A program made the translations under genes and the position numbers. 64,000 nucleotides of DNA from Neocallimastix lanati (nom. inval.) (taxonomy: Eukaryota; Neocallimastigomycota; Neocallimastigomycetes; Neocallimastigales; Neocallimastigaceae). A model generated the notes under the pieces. The model was not told where the DNA came from. It was given only the letters and a program-made list of their open reading frames with translations, and did not search any database. Shown here piece after piece: positions 1-12,421 of the stretch. Numbering within the stretch: the first letter of the stretch is position 1; every line of letters begins with the position of its first letter. The DNA lies in contig JACVTC010000028.1 in assembly GCA_016946835.1 (NCBI GenBank), positions 503,501 to 567,500 of the forward strand, in the 5' to 3' direction.

Positions 1-860
1 AGAAAAAAATAAAAAAAAAATTTAGTAATTGCTCGACTCTTCTCTCTATATCTTTATCAAAAAAAAAAAAAATTTAGTAATTGCTTGACTCTTCTCTCTA
101 TATCTTTATCAAAAAAAAAAAAAAAAAAAAATTAGTAATTGCTTGACTCTTCTCTCTATATCTTTATCGAAAAAAAAAATTTCATCACTTATTCTCCTTC
201 CTCATTTAAGAAGTAAAAAGGACCAAAAAAATTTTTTCTCTACACGCAAGCTAACTGAGATCCAAACTAAGGGAAAGTTTTTTTTTTTTTGTTTTTTGTT
301 TTTTTTTTTTTTGTCAGTTTCATCCTACCAAACCCATTTTAATAAATCTAACTTCTAAACTAGGAAGAGGAGGAAGAAGAAGAAGTACCTTTTTTTTTTC
401 TTTTTTTTTTTTTTTTTTTTGGCTAAAGTTAAGACATAACCTTTACTAAATGATTTCAAAATCCTTCAGATAGTTCAGATTTTTTTTTTTTTTTATCAAA
501 AAATTTGAAAGTAATTCCTTCATTCGAAAACTTTTGATTCTTCCCTACCACACACCCCCTCAAAAAAAAAAAAAAAAATTCTTTTGTATTCCTCTTCCAA
601 AAACTCCGACATTAATCATCAAATAAATTTTGAATGACCTGTAATTATCTTTTGATTGTACTCCTCCTCCCCCCTCCCCAATGCATCTTCATCTTCTAAT
701 TGTTTTATGTAATATGGAAATGAAAAATCGGTTTTTCATAAATCTGGAAAGTTCCCATTAATGTACGATAGCTTCTTTCCATCGAATGTTTTTTATCCAT
801 AGCCCGAATCGAAAAAGGAAAAAATCCCTATAATTATTATGAATAATAATAATAATAATA
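1..860. other. Gene-free left edge, pyrimidine-rich
   Basis: No gene was recognised. The stretch is A/T homopolymers mixed with C+T-rich runs (around 540-580 and 660-690) and a few ordinary-complexity patches (600-830). Such mixed pyrimidine-rich DNA could be the upstream region of a gene outside the window, but nothing here proves it. The short open frame at 143-358 is encoded mostly by T-runs and is not credible. Confidence 0.5.
21..168. repeat. Three-copy tandem repeat, 37 bp core
   Basis: Three nearly identical copies start at about 21, 73 and 131. Each contains TTAGTAATTGCTTGACTC followed by a CT-rich stretch and TATCTTTATC, and poly-A spacers of variable length separate them. Copy 1 differs by one base (GCTCGACTC). 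The cores are far better conserved than the spacers, so they either duplicated recently or are kept for binding something. Confidence 0.85.
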
Positions 861-1075
861 ATAAAGTAGTTTTTATAGATCAATAATAAATATAAATAAA
901 TATATATATAAATATAAATGTAAATATAAATATATATATAAATATGTAAATATAAATATAAATATAAATATAAATATAAATATAAATAATTATGTAAATA
1001 TAATTATGTAAATATAAATATAGAATATAAATTATAAAATATATAAAATATATAAAATATAAATATTAATAGATT
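840..1075. repeat. AAT and TAAATA microsatellite block
   Basis: A short (AAT)n run is followed by irregular TATAAA/TAAATA units up to about 1075. It is simple-sequence DNA with no coding signal. Confidence 0.8.
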
Positions 1076-1389
1076 AGGATAATCTAATTTAAACAAAAAA
1101 AATTTTTTTTTTTTCTTCTCATAAATTATTTCTCACATCAATATCATTTTTTTATTATTTAATTGATTTCAATATACAGAAAGATTTAATATGAATAAAT
1201 TATTATATATATTATTGTTTTATAAAATATATATAATGTTATAATGTATATAATATATAAAATATATTAAAAAATAAAAGGATTTAAAAAAAAAAAAAAA
1301 GAAAAAAAAATTAATTAAATTTTACCATATATAGTAAGATACTCTACATAACAATTTATTTTTAATAAATCAAAAATGAAAAAAATAAA

Positions 1390-1870
1390 AAAAAAATTAT
1401 TTATTTATTTATTTATTTATTATTATTATTTATTATTTATTAATTATTAGTGATTATTTATTATTTATTATGATTTATTATTTATTTATTATTGATTATT
1501 TATTATTGATTATTTATTATTCAATTATCTATTATTGATTATTTATTATTTATTATTTATTATTTATTATTTATTATTTATTATTTATTATTTATTATTT
1601 ATTATTTATTATTTATTACTCAATTATTTATTATTTATTAGTGATTATTTAATATTTATTATTTAATATTTATTATTTATTATTTATTATTTATTATTTA
1701 TTATTTATTATTTATTATTTATTATTTATTATTTATTATTTATTATTTATTATTTATTATTTATTAGTTATTATTTATTATTTATTAGTTATTATTTATT
1801 ATTTATTATTTTTATTTATTATTTATTATTTATTTATTATTTATTATTTATTTATTTATTTATTACTTAT
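1390..1870. repeat. ATTATTT heptamer array
   Basis: A 7 bp unit, ATTATTT, is repeated many times, most cleanly from about 1540 to 1620 and 1665 to 1770. It is broken by variants such as TGATT and AGTTA and by longer TTTA runs. The same heptamer recurs at 4680-4790 and 5230-5610 and, in the opposite orientation, at 27240-28030. Confidence 0.85.
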
Positions 1871-4120
1871 AAATGTACAACATTAAATTTTCAATAGAAA
1901 ATTCAATTATCATCGATGAGACTATCAAATTTCCATATAAAGATAGAAAAACTTTATTAATTTATATAAAAAAAGGGGCTTGAAATACTTTATAATACAT
2001 TAAATTAAATTTTTTTTAATTTTTTTTTATATTATTTTTTTTTTATTTGTACTTTTTATTTTTTAAATTTTAATTATAAAAAAAAAAGTCAATTAAATAA
2101 TTAAATTAAATTAAAATGAAATAAATAATTAAAAATTAATAAATAAATATAAAAATTTTTATTTTAATATATTAATTTAATTTAAATTAAATTGTTACAG
2201 TTGGAAACAATTGAAATAAAAAAAATTTTAATAATAGTGAATTATATCATAATGAAATAATAACTTTCCTTTTAAATATATTTCATTAATATATCTAAAT
2301 ATAATTTAAGAATACAAATGAAAAAAAAAATATATTTAAATATAAATAAATAAATATGAATATATAAATATATAAATGAAAGTATACAAAAATGAATATA
2401 AATATAAATATGTAAATGTAAATGTATGAATATTAGTTTAATAAATATTTAATATAAATTAATATTTTTCTAAAATGTATATTAAAATAAATTAAAATAA
2501 AATTAAATTAAATAATAAATAAATTTAAAAAAATAAAAAAAAAAATTAAAATAAAATATAATAATTAATTAATATCTTAATTTGTTAATTTCAAAAATAT
2601 TAAATTAATTCCAATATAATATTTATAGTATTTTAATTAGGATTAATTTATTTGTTTTATAATATTTATTTATTTATTTATTCATGTATTCATTAAATTA
2701 TTTTTAATTCATCTATTCATTATTTAATTCTTTATAGAGTGGATAAAAAAAATAATTTTAATTTTTATTATAATTAATTTATATAAAAAACAATTTAAAT
2801 CATTATTATTAATTATTAATTATTAATTTTGAATTATTATTAATTAGTATGTCTTATTAATTAATATTTATTAAAAAGAATATGAAATTCAAATTCCGAA
2901 TTTAAAGAAAAAATTGAAAAAAAAGTATTTCTTATAATTTCTTTTTTTTTTTTTATTTTTATTGTTGTTACTATAGTATCTATTGTATTTTATTTTATTT
3001 TCTTTTTATTTTATTTTATTTTATTTTTCACTTTAAAATAATTATCATCTATTCAATAGAAACAAATAAAAAAAAAAAATACTAATAAGTAATACTTAAT
3101 AATAAAATAATTCAAAATTTTAATTAAAAATAATTTTTTAAAATTTTATTATTTCATTTTTTATTTTGCTAGTTGGAGTTAGGCAATTTTCTTTTTTTTT
3201 TTTTTCTTCTGATATTCTATTGATTAAAAGACTAACTTTAAAATTGTCTAAACTAATAATTTTCAACATTTTTTTACGAATGTCCTTTATTTTAAAAAAA
3301 ATAAAAAAATAAAAAAAAAGATGAAAACTAAAACTATAAATAAAAATAATAAATAAATAAATAAAAGTTAAGTAACCTAATCATATATTATATAATTTGC
3401 CAATAAATTTTTATTCTTGATTTTGATCGTATTATTTTTATGTTTTGAAAAAGTAAAAATAAAAAAAAATTAAAAAATAAAAGTAAAAATAATACTATAA
3501 AAATTATTATTTATTATCTATTATTTATTATTATATGAATTAGAATTATTTATAAATAAATAGTTAACACTTTTCATATAAATATAAAATATTAAAGAGA
3601 AAAGAAGAGGGAAAAAAAAAAGCTTTTCATCTTTAATTTGTTAAGTTTTAATCTTAAAAGGTAAAAAAGTTTAATAATGAAACTATTAAAAAGTGGATTA
3701 AATTTAAAAATTTTTGAAATTTACATAATAAATAAATAAATAAAAAATATAAATAAAAAATAAAAATATTTTTAAATATTTTAATTAAACTTTTTTTGAA
3801 ATACAAAATAATTAAAAAGTATAATTAAATAATTGATTAAATAAATAAATAAATAATTAAATAATTAAATAATTAAATAAATAAATAAATAATTTTATCC
3901 ACTTCTTAATAATTAAAAATAATTTAATATTTTTAATTTTTTTATATCACAAATTTTTATTTATTATTTATTTATTTATTTTTATTTATTTTTATTTATT
4001 TATTTATTTTTATTTATATTTATTTATTTATTTATTTATTATTTTTTATTTATTATTTTTTAATAACCGTATATCTAAAGTTTTAATAAAAAATATATAG
4101 ATATAATGATATAATCTTTT

Positions 4121-4151
<31 letters not shown>

Positions 4152-4560
4152 TTTTATTTTTATAAATCAAAATACATAAAAAAAAAAAAAAGAAAAACAA
4201 TAAAGCCTAAAGTTTGCCACAACATAATAAAAGATAAAACATAATAAAATAAAAAATAAAAACAAATTTTTTCTTTCATTCTTTTTTTCTTTTATTTTAA
4301 TGACTTGATCTCATCATCATTCACTCTTAATCATAATCATAATCATAATAATAATAATAATACTTTAATGAATATCTTAAAAATATAATTTTTTAATTAT
4401 TTTTATTTTTTTATATTTTTTTTTATATGTCTTTTATTGTATCCTTGTTTATTTAATAAAAATACCTCTTCCTCTCACTATTTAATTATCTATCCTATGA
4501 ATTCTAATTATCCTATTTATTACTGCTTAAATATAAATTATTCAATTATTTTTTTAATTA
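1871..4560. other. AT-rich intergenic DNA, no gene seen
   Basis: The stretch consists of A/T homopolymers, TAAA/TTTA tetramer runs (3840-3890, 3955-4050, 4115-4150) and unpatterned AT-rich sequence. No exon-like patch with a conserved protein signature was found on either strand. The open frame at 4437-4625 runs into simple repeats and is not believed. Confidence 0.6.
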
Positions 4561-4580
4561 TTATTTATTATTTATTATTT

Positions 4581-4700
4581 ATTAATAAATACTCTTTTTA
4601 TTATTTATTATTTATTATTTATTAATAAATACTCTTTTTATTATTTATTATTTATTATTTATTAATAAATACTCTTTTTATTATTTATTATTTATTATTT
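4581..4700. repeat. 40 bp unit repeated three times
   Basis: A 40 bp unit beginning ATTAATAAATACTCTTTTTA and ending in heptamer repeats occurs three times in exact register (4581, 4621, 4661). It passes directly into the heptamer array in front of the SINE. The same ATACTC..TTAATAAAT theme appears reverse-complemented around 7705-7830. Confidence 0.85.
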
Positions 4701-4791
4701 ATTATTTATTTATTATTTAATTATTTATTATTTATTATTTATTATTTAATTTATTATTTAATTATTTATTATTTAATATTTATTATTTATT

Positions 4792-5230
4792 GCCATGTTG
4801 GTCCAGTCGGTTAGGACGATACAGGTCACTGTAGAGGGCGGGGTTCGAATCCTCGGCATGGCACCAAATAATCGGATGAGGTTTCTATCCTGGGATATCA
4901 TGAGACCACACGTGATGTCCATAAGGCTTTCCCTCAAATGATTATTTCACCCATCCCTGATACTACGCTTTGAATTGAAGCATAGACCTTGATGATTGTA
5001 AAATTTCCAATCGCCAATGATTACACCCACTAGGGAGGAGTTAATGGTTCCGTTCTGATGCTCGTGGTCATTAGAGATATATGTAGGAACGTTAGGAATG
5101 CATCTCCGGGCAGTGTGTAACGACGATTGAGAGCGGCGAAGCTGATACAGTATGCCAATAACTCATCACCTTACAGTTAATTAATAACTGTATGGCCATA
5201 TGGGAGATGGGTACCCATATGTGCAAGTCT
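4792..5230 (+). mobile_element. SINE with tRNA-derived head
   Basis: Positions 4792-4866 fold as a tRNA-like head. The acceptor arms GCCATGT and GCATGGC are followed by A and a genomic CCA. A 4 bp D stem GTCC/GGAC is present, and the T arm CGGGG-TTCGAAT-CCTCG contains a good box B (GGTTCGAATCC). Box A is TGGTCCAGTCGG. The anticodon stem TACAG/CTGTA closes a loop of only four bases (GTCA), so this is not a normal tRNA. About 360 bp of unrelated body follows, then a heptamer (ATTATTT) tail. Heptamer repeats on both sides fit insertion into, or seeding of, simple sequence. A diverged relative of the 3' half lies at about 34039-34250. It would be transcribed by RNA polymerase III and mobilised by a LINE not seen in this window. 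Confidence 0.75.
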
Positions 5231-5615
5231 ATGTTTTTATTTATTATTTATTATTTATTATTTATTATTTATTATTTATTATTTATTATTTATTATTTAT
5301 TATTTATTATTTATTATTTATTATTTATTATTTATTATTTATTATTTATTATTTATTATTTATTATTTATTATTTATTATTTATAATTAATTATTTATTA
5401 TTTATTATTTATTATTTATTATTTATTATATATTATTATTATTTATTATTTATTATTTATTTATTATTTATTTATTATTTATTATTTATTATTTATTTAT
5501 TATTTATTATTTATTTATTATTTATTATTTATTTATTATTTATTATTTATTATTTATTTATTATTTATTATTTATTATTTATTTATTATTTATTATTTAT
5601 TATTAAATTATTTAT
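5231..5615. repeat. ATTATTT heptamer array, SINE tail
   Basis: An almost pure run of the ATTATTT heptamer continues from the SINE, with ATTT-shortened variants after about 5455. Seven bases are not a multiple of three, so reading frames through it stay open and spell YYLLFII-like repeats. Those frames are not genes. Confidence 0.85.
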
Positions 5616-7626
5616 TTATATCATATTCATAATATTTAATATTTATTCATAATATTTAATATTTATTCATCATATTTACTAAATTATTCATCATATTTAT
5701 TAAATTATTCATCATTATTCATCATTTCTAATCTATTAACTTTTTTTTTTCTCATTCTCTCCATTAATTTATTTTTAAATGGACAATTTATAAAAAGTAA
5801 TAAATAAAAAATAAAAAATTTTTTTTTAATATATAAAAAAGAGTTTATTTTTTTTTTTTTAAGATTTTTGGATTTAATTTATTAAAGTTTAATATATTGT
5901 ATTATATTGTAATATATGAATATACAATAAAAATGAAATTGGTGAGTAGTAAAAATTAGAAAAAAAAAAAAAAAGAACAATGCTAAATATAAAATTAGGA
6001 TAAACGAATTAATAAATCAGTTAATATATTAATCAATATGTCCATTTAAAATTAATTTCATTTATTTCATTTCATTTATTTTAATATAAATAGAAAAATA
6101 CTAATAATAAATAATTAATTTATTTATATATTTTTTAAAAAAAAAAAAAGACAGAAAATATATTAATTTAATAAATAAAAAAGTAAATAAATATTTATAT
6201 AAATTAAATAAAATTAAATAAAAAATTATAGTATCATTATTAAATTATTAATTAAATAATTATTAATTAAATTATTATAGATTAATTATAAATATTTCTA
6301 AATATTTTATTAGTATTATTTTAATAGCCTATCTAAATGTTAATTTTTTTTATTATACTTATTGTTTAAATAAAGTAAAGATTATAAAAAGAAAAAAATG
6401 AACATACTAAATGGTGGTGGTGGTGGTGTTAAACGATGAACAATAGAAAATTAAAATTTTAATAATAAATAAAATAATAATAAATAATAATAAATAATAA
6501 AAAAAAATATAAATAAAATTTTTAAAACATTTGTTTACAATATTAAATATAATGGTTAATTAAAACTAAATAATCATCATTTAATAATTTATTTATTTAA
6601 TAATACAATTATATATAAATAGATATAAATATAAATAAAAGGAGAATTATCCACTTTGGAAATAGAGAAAAGAACAAAATTTGAATATATATTCTGTATA
6701 TTATATGTATATTACATATATATTATACGTAATTAACATATTTAATCGTTACAAATTTATATTATATTTAATATATTATCATATATATTATTTTTTAAAT
6801 GTTAATAACTTTTGAACTATTTAATTTATATTATATTTATTTATTTATTATTTATTTATTTATTTTGATTTTATTTTATTTTTTAAGGTTTTAATTAGTC
6901 TATATGAAAATGAAATAAAAATGAAATTAAAATATTATTTATTTATTTATTTATTCATTCATTCATTGATTTTATATATATAATATTAATTAATTGGATT
7001 GTATTCCAATATATAAATATATACATTAAATCTTTATTTACTATTAAAGAATATAAACTGTGTTCTATTTATCAATATAAATAAAATAAAATAAATAAAT
7101 AAATAGAATTAAATAAATAAATAGAATTAAATAAATAGAATTAAATAGAAATTAAATAAATAATTAAGAAATAAATAAATAGAAATAAATAAATAAATAG
7201 AATTAAATAAATAGAATTAAATAGAAATTAAATAAATAATTAAGAAATAAAAAAAAGTAGACCAGTTTCCTTTTAAATAGATTAAATAGAGTTAAAAAAA
7301 AAAAAAAAAAAGAAGAAAAAAAAAAAAAAAGAAAGAAAAAATAGAAAAAAAAAATTTTTTTATTTTTTTTTTTTTTTGTATTTCATTCAATTATAATAAT
7401 AAAAACTATAAATATTAAATAATAAAAAAAATAATAATAATAATAATAATTTATATAGATTAATAAATAATAAATAAAATTTTAAATTTTAAAAAAAAAA
7501 ATAAAATAAAATAAAATAAAAATTTTTTATTTACTTACAATGATAGAAGTTGTTGACATTGGATATTTCATCCATTATTCATATCCAATAGATTAAACTC
7601 TATTTATATTATTAATATATTAAAAA

Positions 7627-7661
<35 letters not shown>

Positions 7662-9097
7662 TTTTTTTTTTTAAAAAAATGAAATTAAATAATAAATAAA
7701 TAAGAAGAGTATTTATTAATAAATAATAGATAAATAATAAATAATAAATAATAATAAATAATAATAAAATAATAATTAATAAATAATAAATAATAAAAAG
7801 AATATTTATTAATAAATTAATAAATAATAAAAAGTGTATTTTATTAATTAAATAATAATAAATGAATAATAATAATTAATAAATAAATAAATAATAAATC
7901 TCAATGAAAAAAAAAGAGATTATTGGAGATTATAGAGATTTAAAAATGAGGAAAAAAGAGGATATCCAATTTTTTAAAATTCATTATAAACCATAGACTA
8001 TTTAGTCATTGTGTTTTTTTTTTTATTTTATTTTTTATTTTTTATTTTATTTTTTTGTTGGAAAAGGCAAAAGAAATTACTTTTTTTTTTTTTTTTTTGT
8101 TTTTGCTTTTGCCCTAGGATGGATGGTTCTTTTTTTTTTTTTTTTTACTTTATTAAAAAATAAATAAATACTACACTACCTACCTTACACTACAAACACA
8201 CACAAACATTAACATACACATACATACACATACATACACATACATACATGAAACAAAAAAAAAATAAAAAAATATCATATTCCCCCCCCCATTTATTTTT
8301 TTCCATAGTTTTTTCTTTTTTTTTAAATTTTTTATCCTTAAATGTTTTATATTTTTTATAATTTTATGTTTTATAATTTTATATTTTATAATTTTATTAA
8401 TGTTTATTATTTTAAATTATACTATAATAATAATAATAATAAAAGCAAAAAAAAAAAAGATTATTTTTTTTTTTTTGGCTTCTTTGTTTCTTTGATTTTA
8501 AATATATATATATTAAATTAAAAAAATTTTATATCATTCATACTATTATTAAAATAAAATAATATAATAAAGAAAAATATATATATATATATTTATATAT
8601 AAAAATTTAAAAGAAATTAAAAGATTTATGTGGTAGAAAAAAAAAAAAAAAGAAAAAAATATTTTTAATAATTAAAAATAAATAAAATAAAATAAAATGG
8701 AAAAGAAAAAAAAAAAGTATTATAATTAAATTATATATATATACATTTATAATAATATAATAAAAATAATAACTTTTTTATAATAATAAAAAAATATTTA
8801 AATTTTAATATTAAAAAAAAAAAAATTTTTTTTTTTTCTTTGTTTATATGCTTTATCTTAAATGTATTTCTCATAATTTTTTTTTTTTTTTTTTGAATTG
8901 TTAAAAAAATAAATATAAATAAAATAAGATGAAATTGAATAATATTACTTAAAAGTTTTGGAAATATATTATAAAAAATTATATTTAAAATAAAATAGGT
9001 ATTATTATATATTTATTTAAAAAAAATGGATGAGTTTTAATTATTTTTTAGGTGATTTAAAACTTTATACAAAATGTGTTGTTATTGTTTTACTGTT
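5616..9097. other. AT-rich intergenic DNA with microsatellites
   Basis: No gene was recognised. The stretch contains AAATAGAATTAA-type imperfect tandem repeats (about 7085-7250, with a block of roughly 60 bp repeated), AAT runs (about 7430-7450 and 7630-7655), an AATAATAA block (about 7690-7890), an ACATAC repeat (about 8210-8250) and many A/T homopolymers. The part just below 9098 is the 3' flank of the WOPR gene. Confidence 0.6.
7690..7895. repeat. Inverted counterpart of the 4.6 kb 40-mer
   Basis: Runs of AATAAATAAT are interrupted by the motif GAGTATTTATTAATAAA (about 7707) and close variants near 7799 and 7837. This is the reverse complement of the TTAATAAATACTC motif tandemly repeated at 4581-4700. 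The two blocks sit about 3 kb apart in inverted orientation around the SINE. Confidence 0.6.
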
Positions 9098-10809
9098 TTA
9101 ATTAAATGAGGAAAGTGAATTAGTTACTTGTTGAGAGGTAGCCATTTTGGTATATGGTAAGGATGGAAGTGTGATATTAGCTAAACTTTTTACTGGATCA
9201 CCTGCTACTTGTGCAACTGTCGCTGAAGAAACTTGATTTAATGGATCATTTAGAGTTTCTTGTTTAACAGCAGTGGTAACCGAAATAGATTGGGATTGTG
9301 ATGGTGATGGTGGTAGATTCTGAGTATTATCTAAACCGTCATTAATGGTACCGGTGGTTGTATTACTTGTCTGACTTAATGGTTTTATCATTGCGTTTGA
9401 CGGAAAATAAGAAGAAGAACTACTATCTACTATTGGATTTTGAATACTTATTGGTGGAGGTAATGCAAATCTATTGTCTGAACAACTTTGATCAGATACT
9501 TCTTCAGAGGCAGTAGTAACATTTACTGTCCCATTACTTTGACGTAAATGTTGATTTGAAACTGGTGATGGTGGAATGGATTGATTACCACTTGAACGAC
9601 GAGAATGGTTATAAACAGCAGCAGTTTGTGAATAAGCTTGTTGTGGAAGACGATTTGCTGAACGAGATGTTGGTGATACTGAATAACCTTGATAAACATT
9701 TCTAGTATGTGAAGTTGGAGAAGGTGGAAGATATTGATCTCTTCCATATGCTTGACCCGCTGCACTAATTCTATTTGGCATAAGGGGTGGACGTGCATAT
9801 GGGTGGGAACGTTCAGCATAGTGATGATGGCCCACTGCTGCACGATAAGGATATCGATCAACACTCCATCCTTCAACTTGTGGTGGAGTTGGTTGATTAT
9901 CTAAATAGCGTGGAGATGGCGCACGTGATTGATAATTCTGTTGATATTGAGAATGTTGTGTTTGTTGATAGTCATTTGACGGTGGTGTACGATAATGTAA
10001 ATTATGTTGATACATTTCTCTTTCATACTCTGTTGCATTAGCAGTTGGTTGTACATTAACAATTTCAGTGGAAGGTAATGCAAGTGGTTGATATTGAGGT
10101 TGTCTTTGTGCTGCTTGTTGTCCTTCAATACCTCTAACATTTGGATCACAATAGAAATATCCCATAGAACCATTAACAGTTGGTACAGTTTCAGGAACAA
10201 ATTCCGGATATAATTCACTTGGAATACTTATACTAGTATATTCATGTAATTCTGATGGAATTGGCAATCTTGCATTGTCAAAATCTTCTCTAGAATAATA
10301 TGATACTAAATGTTGTCTTTTATTATTTGCAGTACAAATAGATAATGCTTTTTTAATTAAACCATCTTCTTTGACACCAGAAGGAGATTCTTCACTTCCT
10401 GAATTAGTTATATTCTTTCTCTTACTTGTTGGTTCCATTTCCTTTATTATTTTTAATATTGATAAATGTATATTCATATTAACTATTTAATAACAACTTT
10501 ACAATTTACTAATTATTTTACTATTATTACTATTATTAACTTATTTACCTTATATATTAAAAATGATCCATGAATTCTTGATGGTGACCATGTCTTACCA
10601 TCTGTCCAACGTTTTATTCCTGATTCTTCTTCATCCCATATAAATACAGATCCTGACACCACTTGTGATAAACGCTCAGATTCAGATAAACGTCTTTGAA
10701 TACGTTTAAGTTTACCAATACGACAAGCTTCAAATAATAGTAAAGCGTCATTTGTAGTTTGTACAAAACCGTAAAATGTTTGCATTTTCACTACTACTTT
10801 TATATTCAT
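9098..10809 (-). CDS. WOPR-domain transcription factor (Gti1/Pac2)
   Basis: Fungus-specific sequence-specific transcription regulator of the WOPR family (Wor1, Ryp1, Sge1, Gti1, Mit1), which controls morphological switching and development. Exons read on the minus strand are 10809-10549 and 10441-9098; the intron 10548-10442 is GTAAAT..AAG, phase 0. The spliced protein is 534 residues. WOPRa (about residues 9-87) shows the family hallmarks FYGFVQTTNDALLLFEACR, SGSVFIWDEEESGIKRWTDG and WSPSRIHGSFLIYK. WOPRb (about 111-141) shows DGLIKKALS and QHLVSYYS. The intron falls between the two halves. The remaining roughly 390 residues are a Gln/Pro/Ser/Asn-rich, probably disordered, activation-type tail with no other domain. 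The start could be Met1 or Met9 (MQTFYGFVQTT). The gene stands alone. Family assignment is firm; target genes and biological role cannot be read from the sequence. Confidence 0.93.
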
Positions 10810-12386
10810 TTTAATATTAAATAATTAAAATTATTATTAATATCATAATACTATATATATATATATTTTTTTTTTTTGATCTGTTTTAATTATTTTTAAT
10901 AAAATCATTTCGTTTTTTGAGTAATATATTTTTAAATTTTATTGAACTTACAATATATATATAATACAATAGCACTGATTAAAGATATTAGTATAACTTC
11001 TTGTTTGATAATTAAATAATGATGGTACTAATTTTTGATAATAAAAACAATGCCTTTCTCTATTTGCAATAAAATAGTTGTTTCAAAATATTAATATTCA
11101 ATGATTTTATTAAATAAATAAATATTATTAATTTTTTTTATTATTTTACATATAAAATTTATAATTAATTAATTAATTAATTTATTAATTACTAATAAAA
11201 ATTTTCTTAAATATTCTTCAATATTTTGTATTGATTTATTTACTAAATATCTATGTATGTTATTTATATTCTATAATGTAAAGATAATTGATTTGTTTTT
11301 AAAAAAACTGCCTAATTATTATATGTAAATTTATTTTATATTTTAATTCATTGTTTTGTTTTTATTACATATAATTTTTGCTATTATGCTATAGATTCAT
11401 ATTCTATCTATATTTTTATATTGTATTTAGTTATTTAAAAACTTCTTTCTTTTATTTTTATTATTATTATTATATTTTATTTAATCTTCTTATTATGAAA
11501 ATTTTTATTATTTTTAATAATAATATAAATAACTAAATAATTTCAACAATTTTATATTTTTTTAATATGAAAAAAAATTGAAAAAGAAAATAGAAAAAAA
11601 AAAAAAAAAAAAAAAAAAAGAAAAAATAAAAATAAAGAAAAAAAAATATATAAATAATAAATATTAACTATTATATTGCACTTTAATTTTAATTAGATTA
11701 TATTCATAATATATTACAATTGATTGTATTATATATAACTAAATTTGTATATATTACGTATATATAATACATTTTAAAACAAAATTAAAATTTTATAAAA
11801 AGAATTTATATAATATATTAGAATGTAATATAATTATATTCATATTGAATTATATGTATTTATTATATATTTATTATATTTCAATATATATAGTTAATAT
11901 TTATATAATATATTAAAATGTACTATATTTTAATTGATAATTGAAATATTATTTCTATTTACTCTAATGTATTGATAATATACGAATGTATATAATAAAA
12001 ATCTATGAATTAAACTTTTTTATTTAAAAAAATTAATGGATGACTATATAATTTAATACTATTAATCTATTATTCGACATATAATTTATTATACATACAT
12101 ATATATAAATTATTGTTGATATTGTTTTAATAACTATTTATTATTTATTGTATTAATATATAATACGTATATTACATATATTATATCTATAAACTTTATT
12201 ATATTTTATTATATTCTATCTATGTAAATCCATAAATCCATATTGAATAATATTTTTATTTATTATTATTATAACCACTATACTATTTGTTTTTTTTTTT
12301 TCTTTGTTATAATATAGACTATTATAATTATATTATTGATATTTATTTAGTTATTTATTTATTTATCTATTTATTTATTTAACTTT

Positions 12387-12421
<35 letters not shown>

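Noticed and set aside
1390-1870. CRISPR-like or telomeric array
   Set aside because: The 7 bp unit is tandem without unique spacers, is eukaryotic simple sequence, and is internal rather than at a chromosome end as far as can be seen.
4792-4866. Functional tRNA-Asp (anticodon GTC)
   Set aside because: The loop between the paired anticodon arms is four bases, not seven, and the sequence continues into a repeat body, so it is better explained as a SINE head.
5192-5652. YYLLFII-repeat proteins on the plus strand (same type at 27796-28044 minus)
   Set aside because: They are translations of the ATTATTT heptamer, which lacks stops in these frames, with no domain, splice or composition support.
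9523-10218. Extra open frames inside the WOPR gene (both strands)
   Set aside because: They are shadow frames of the Gln/Pro/Ser-rich exon, with no family match.
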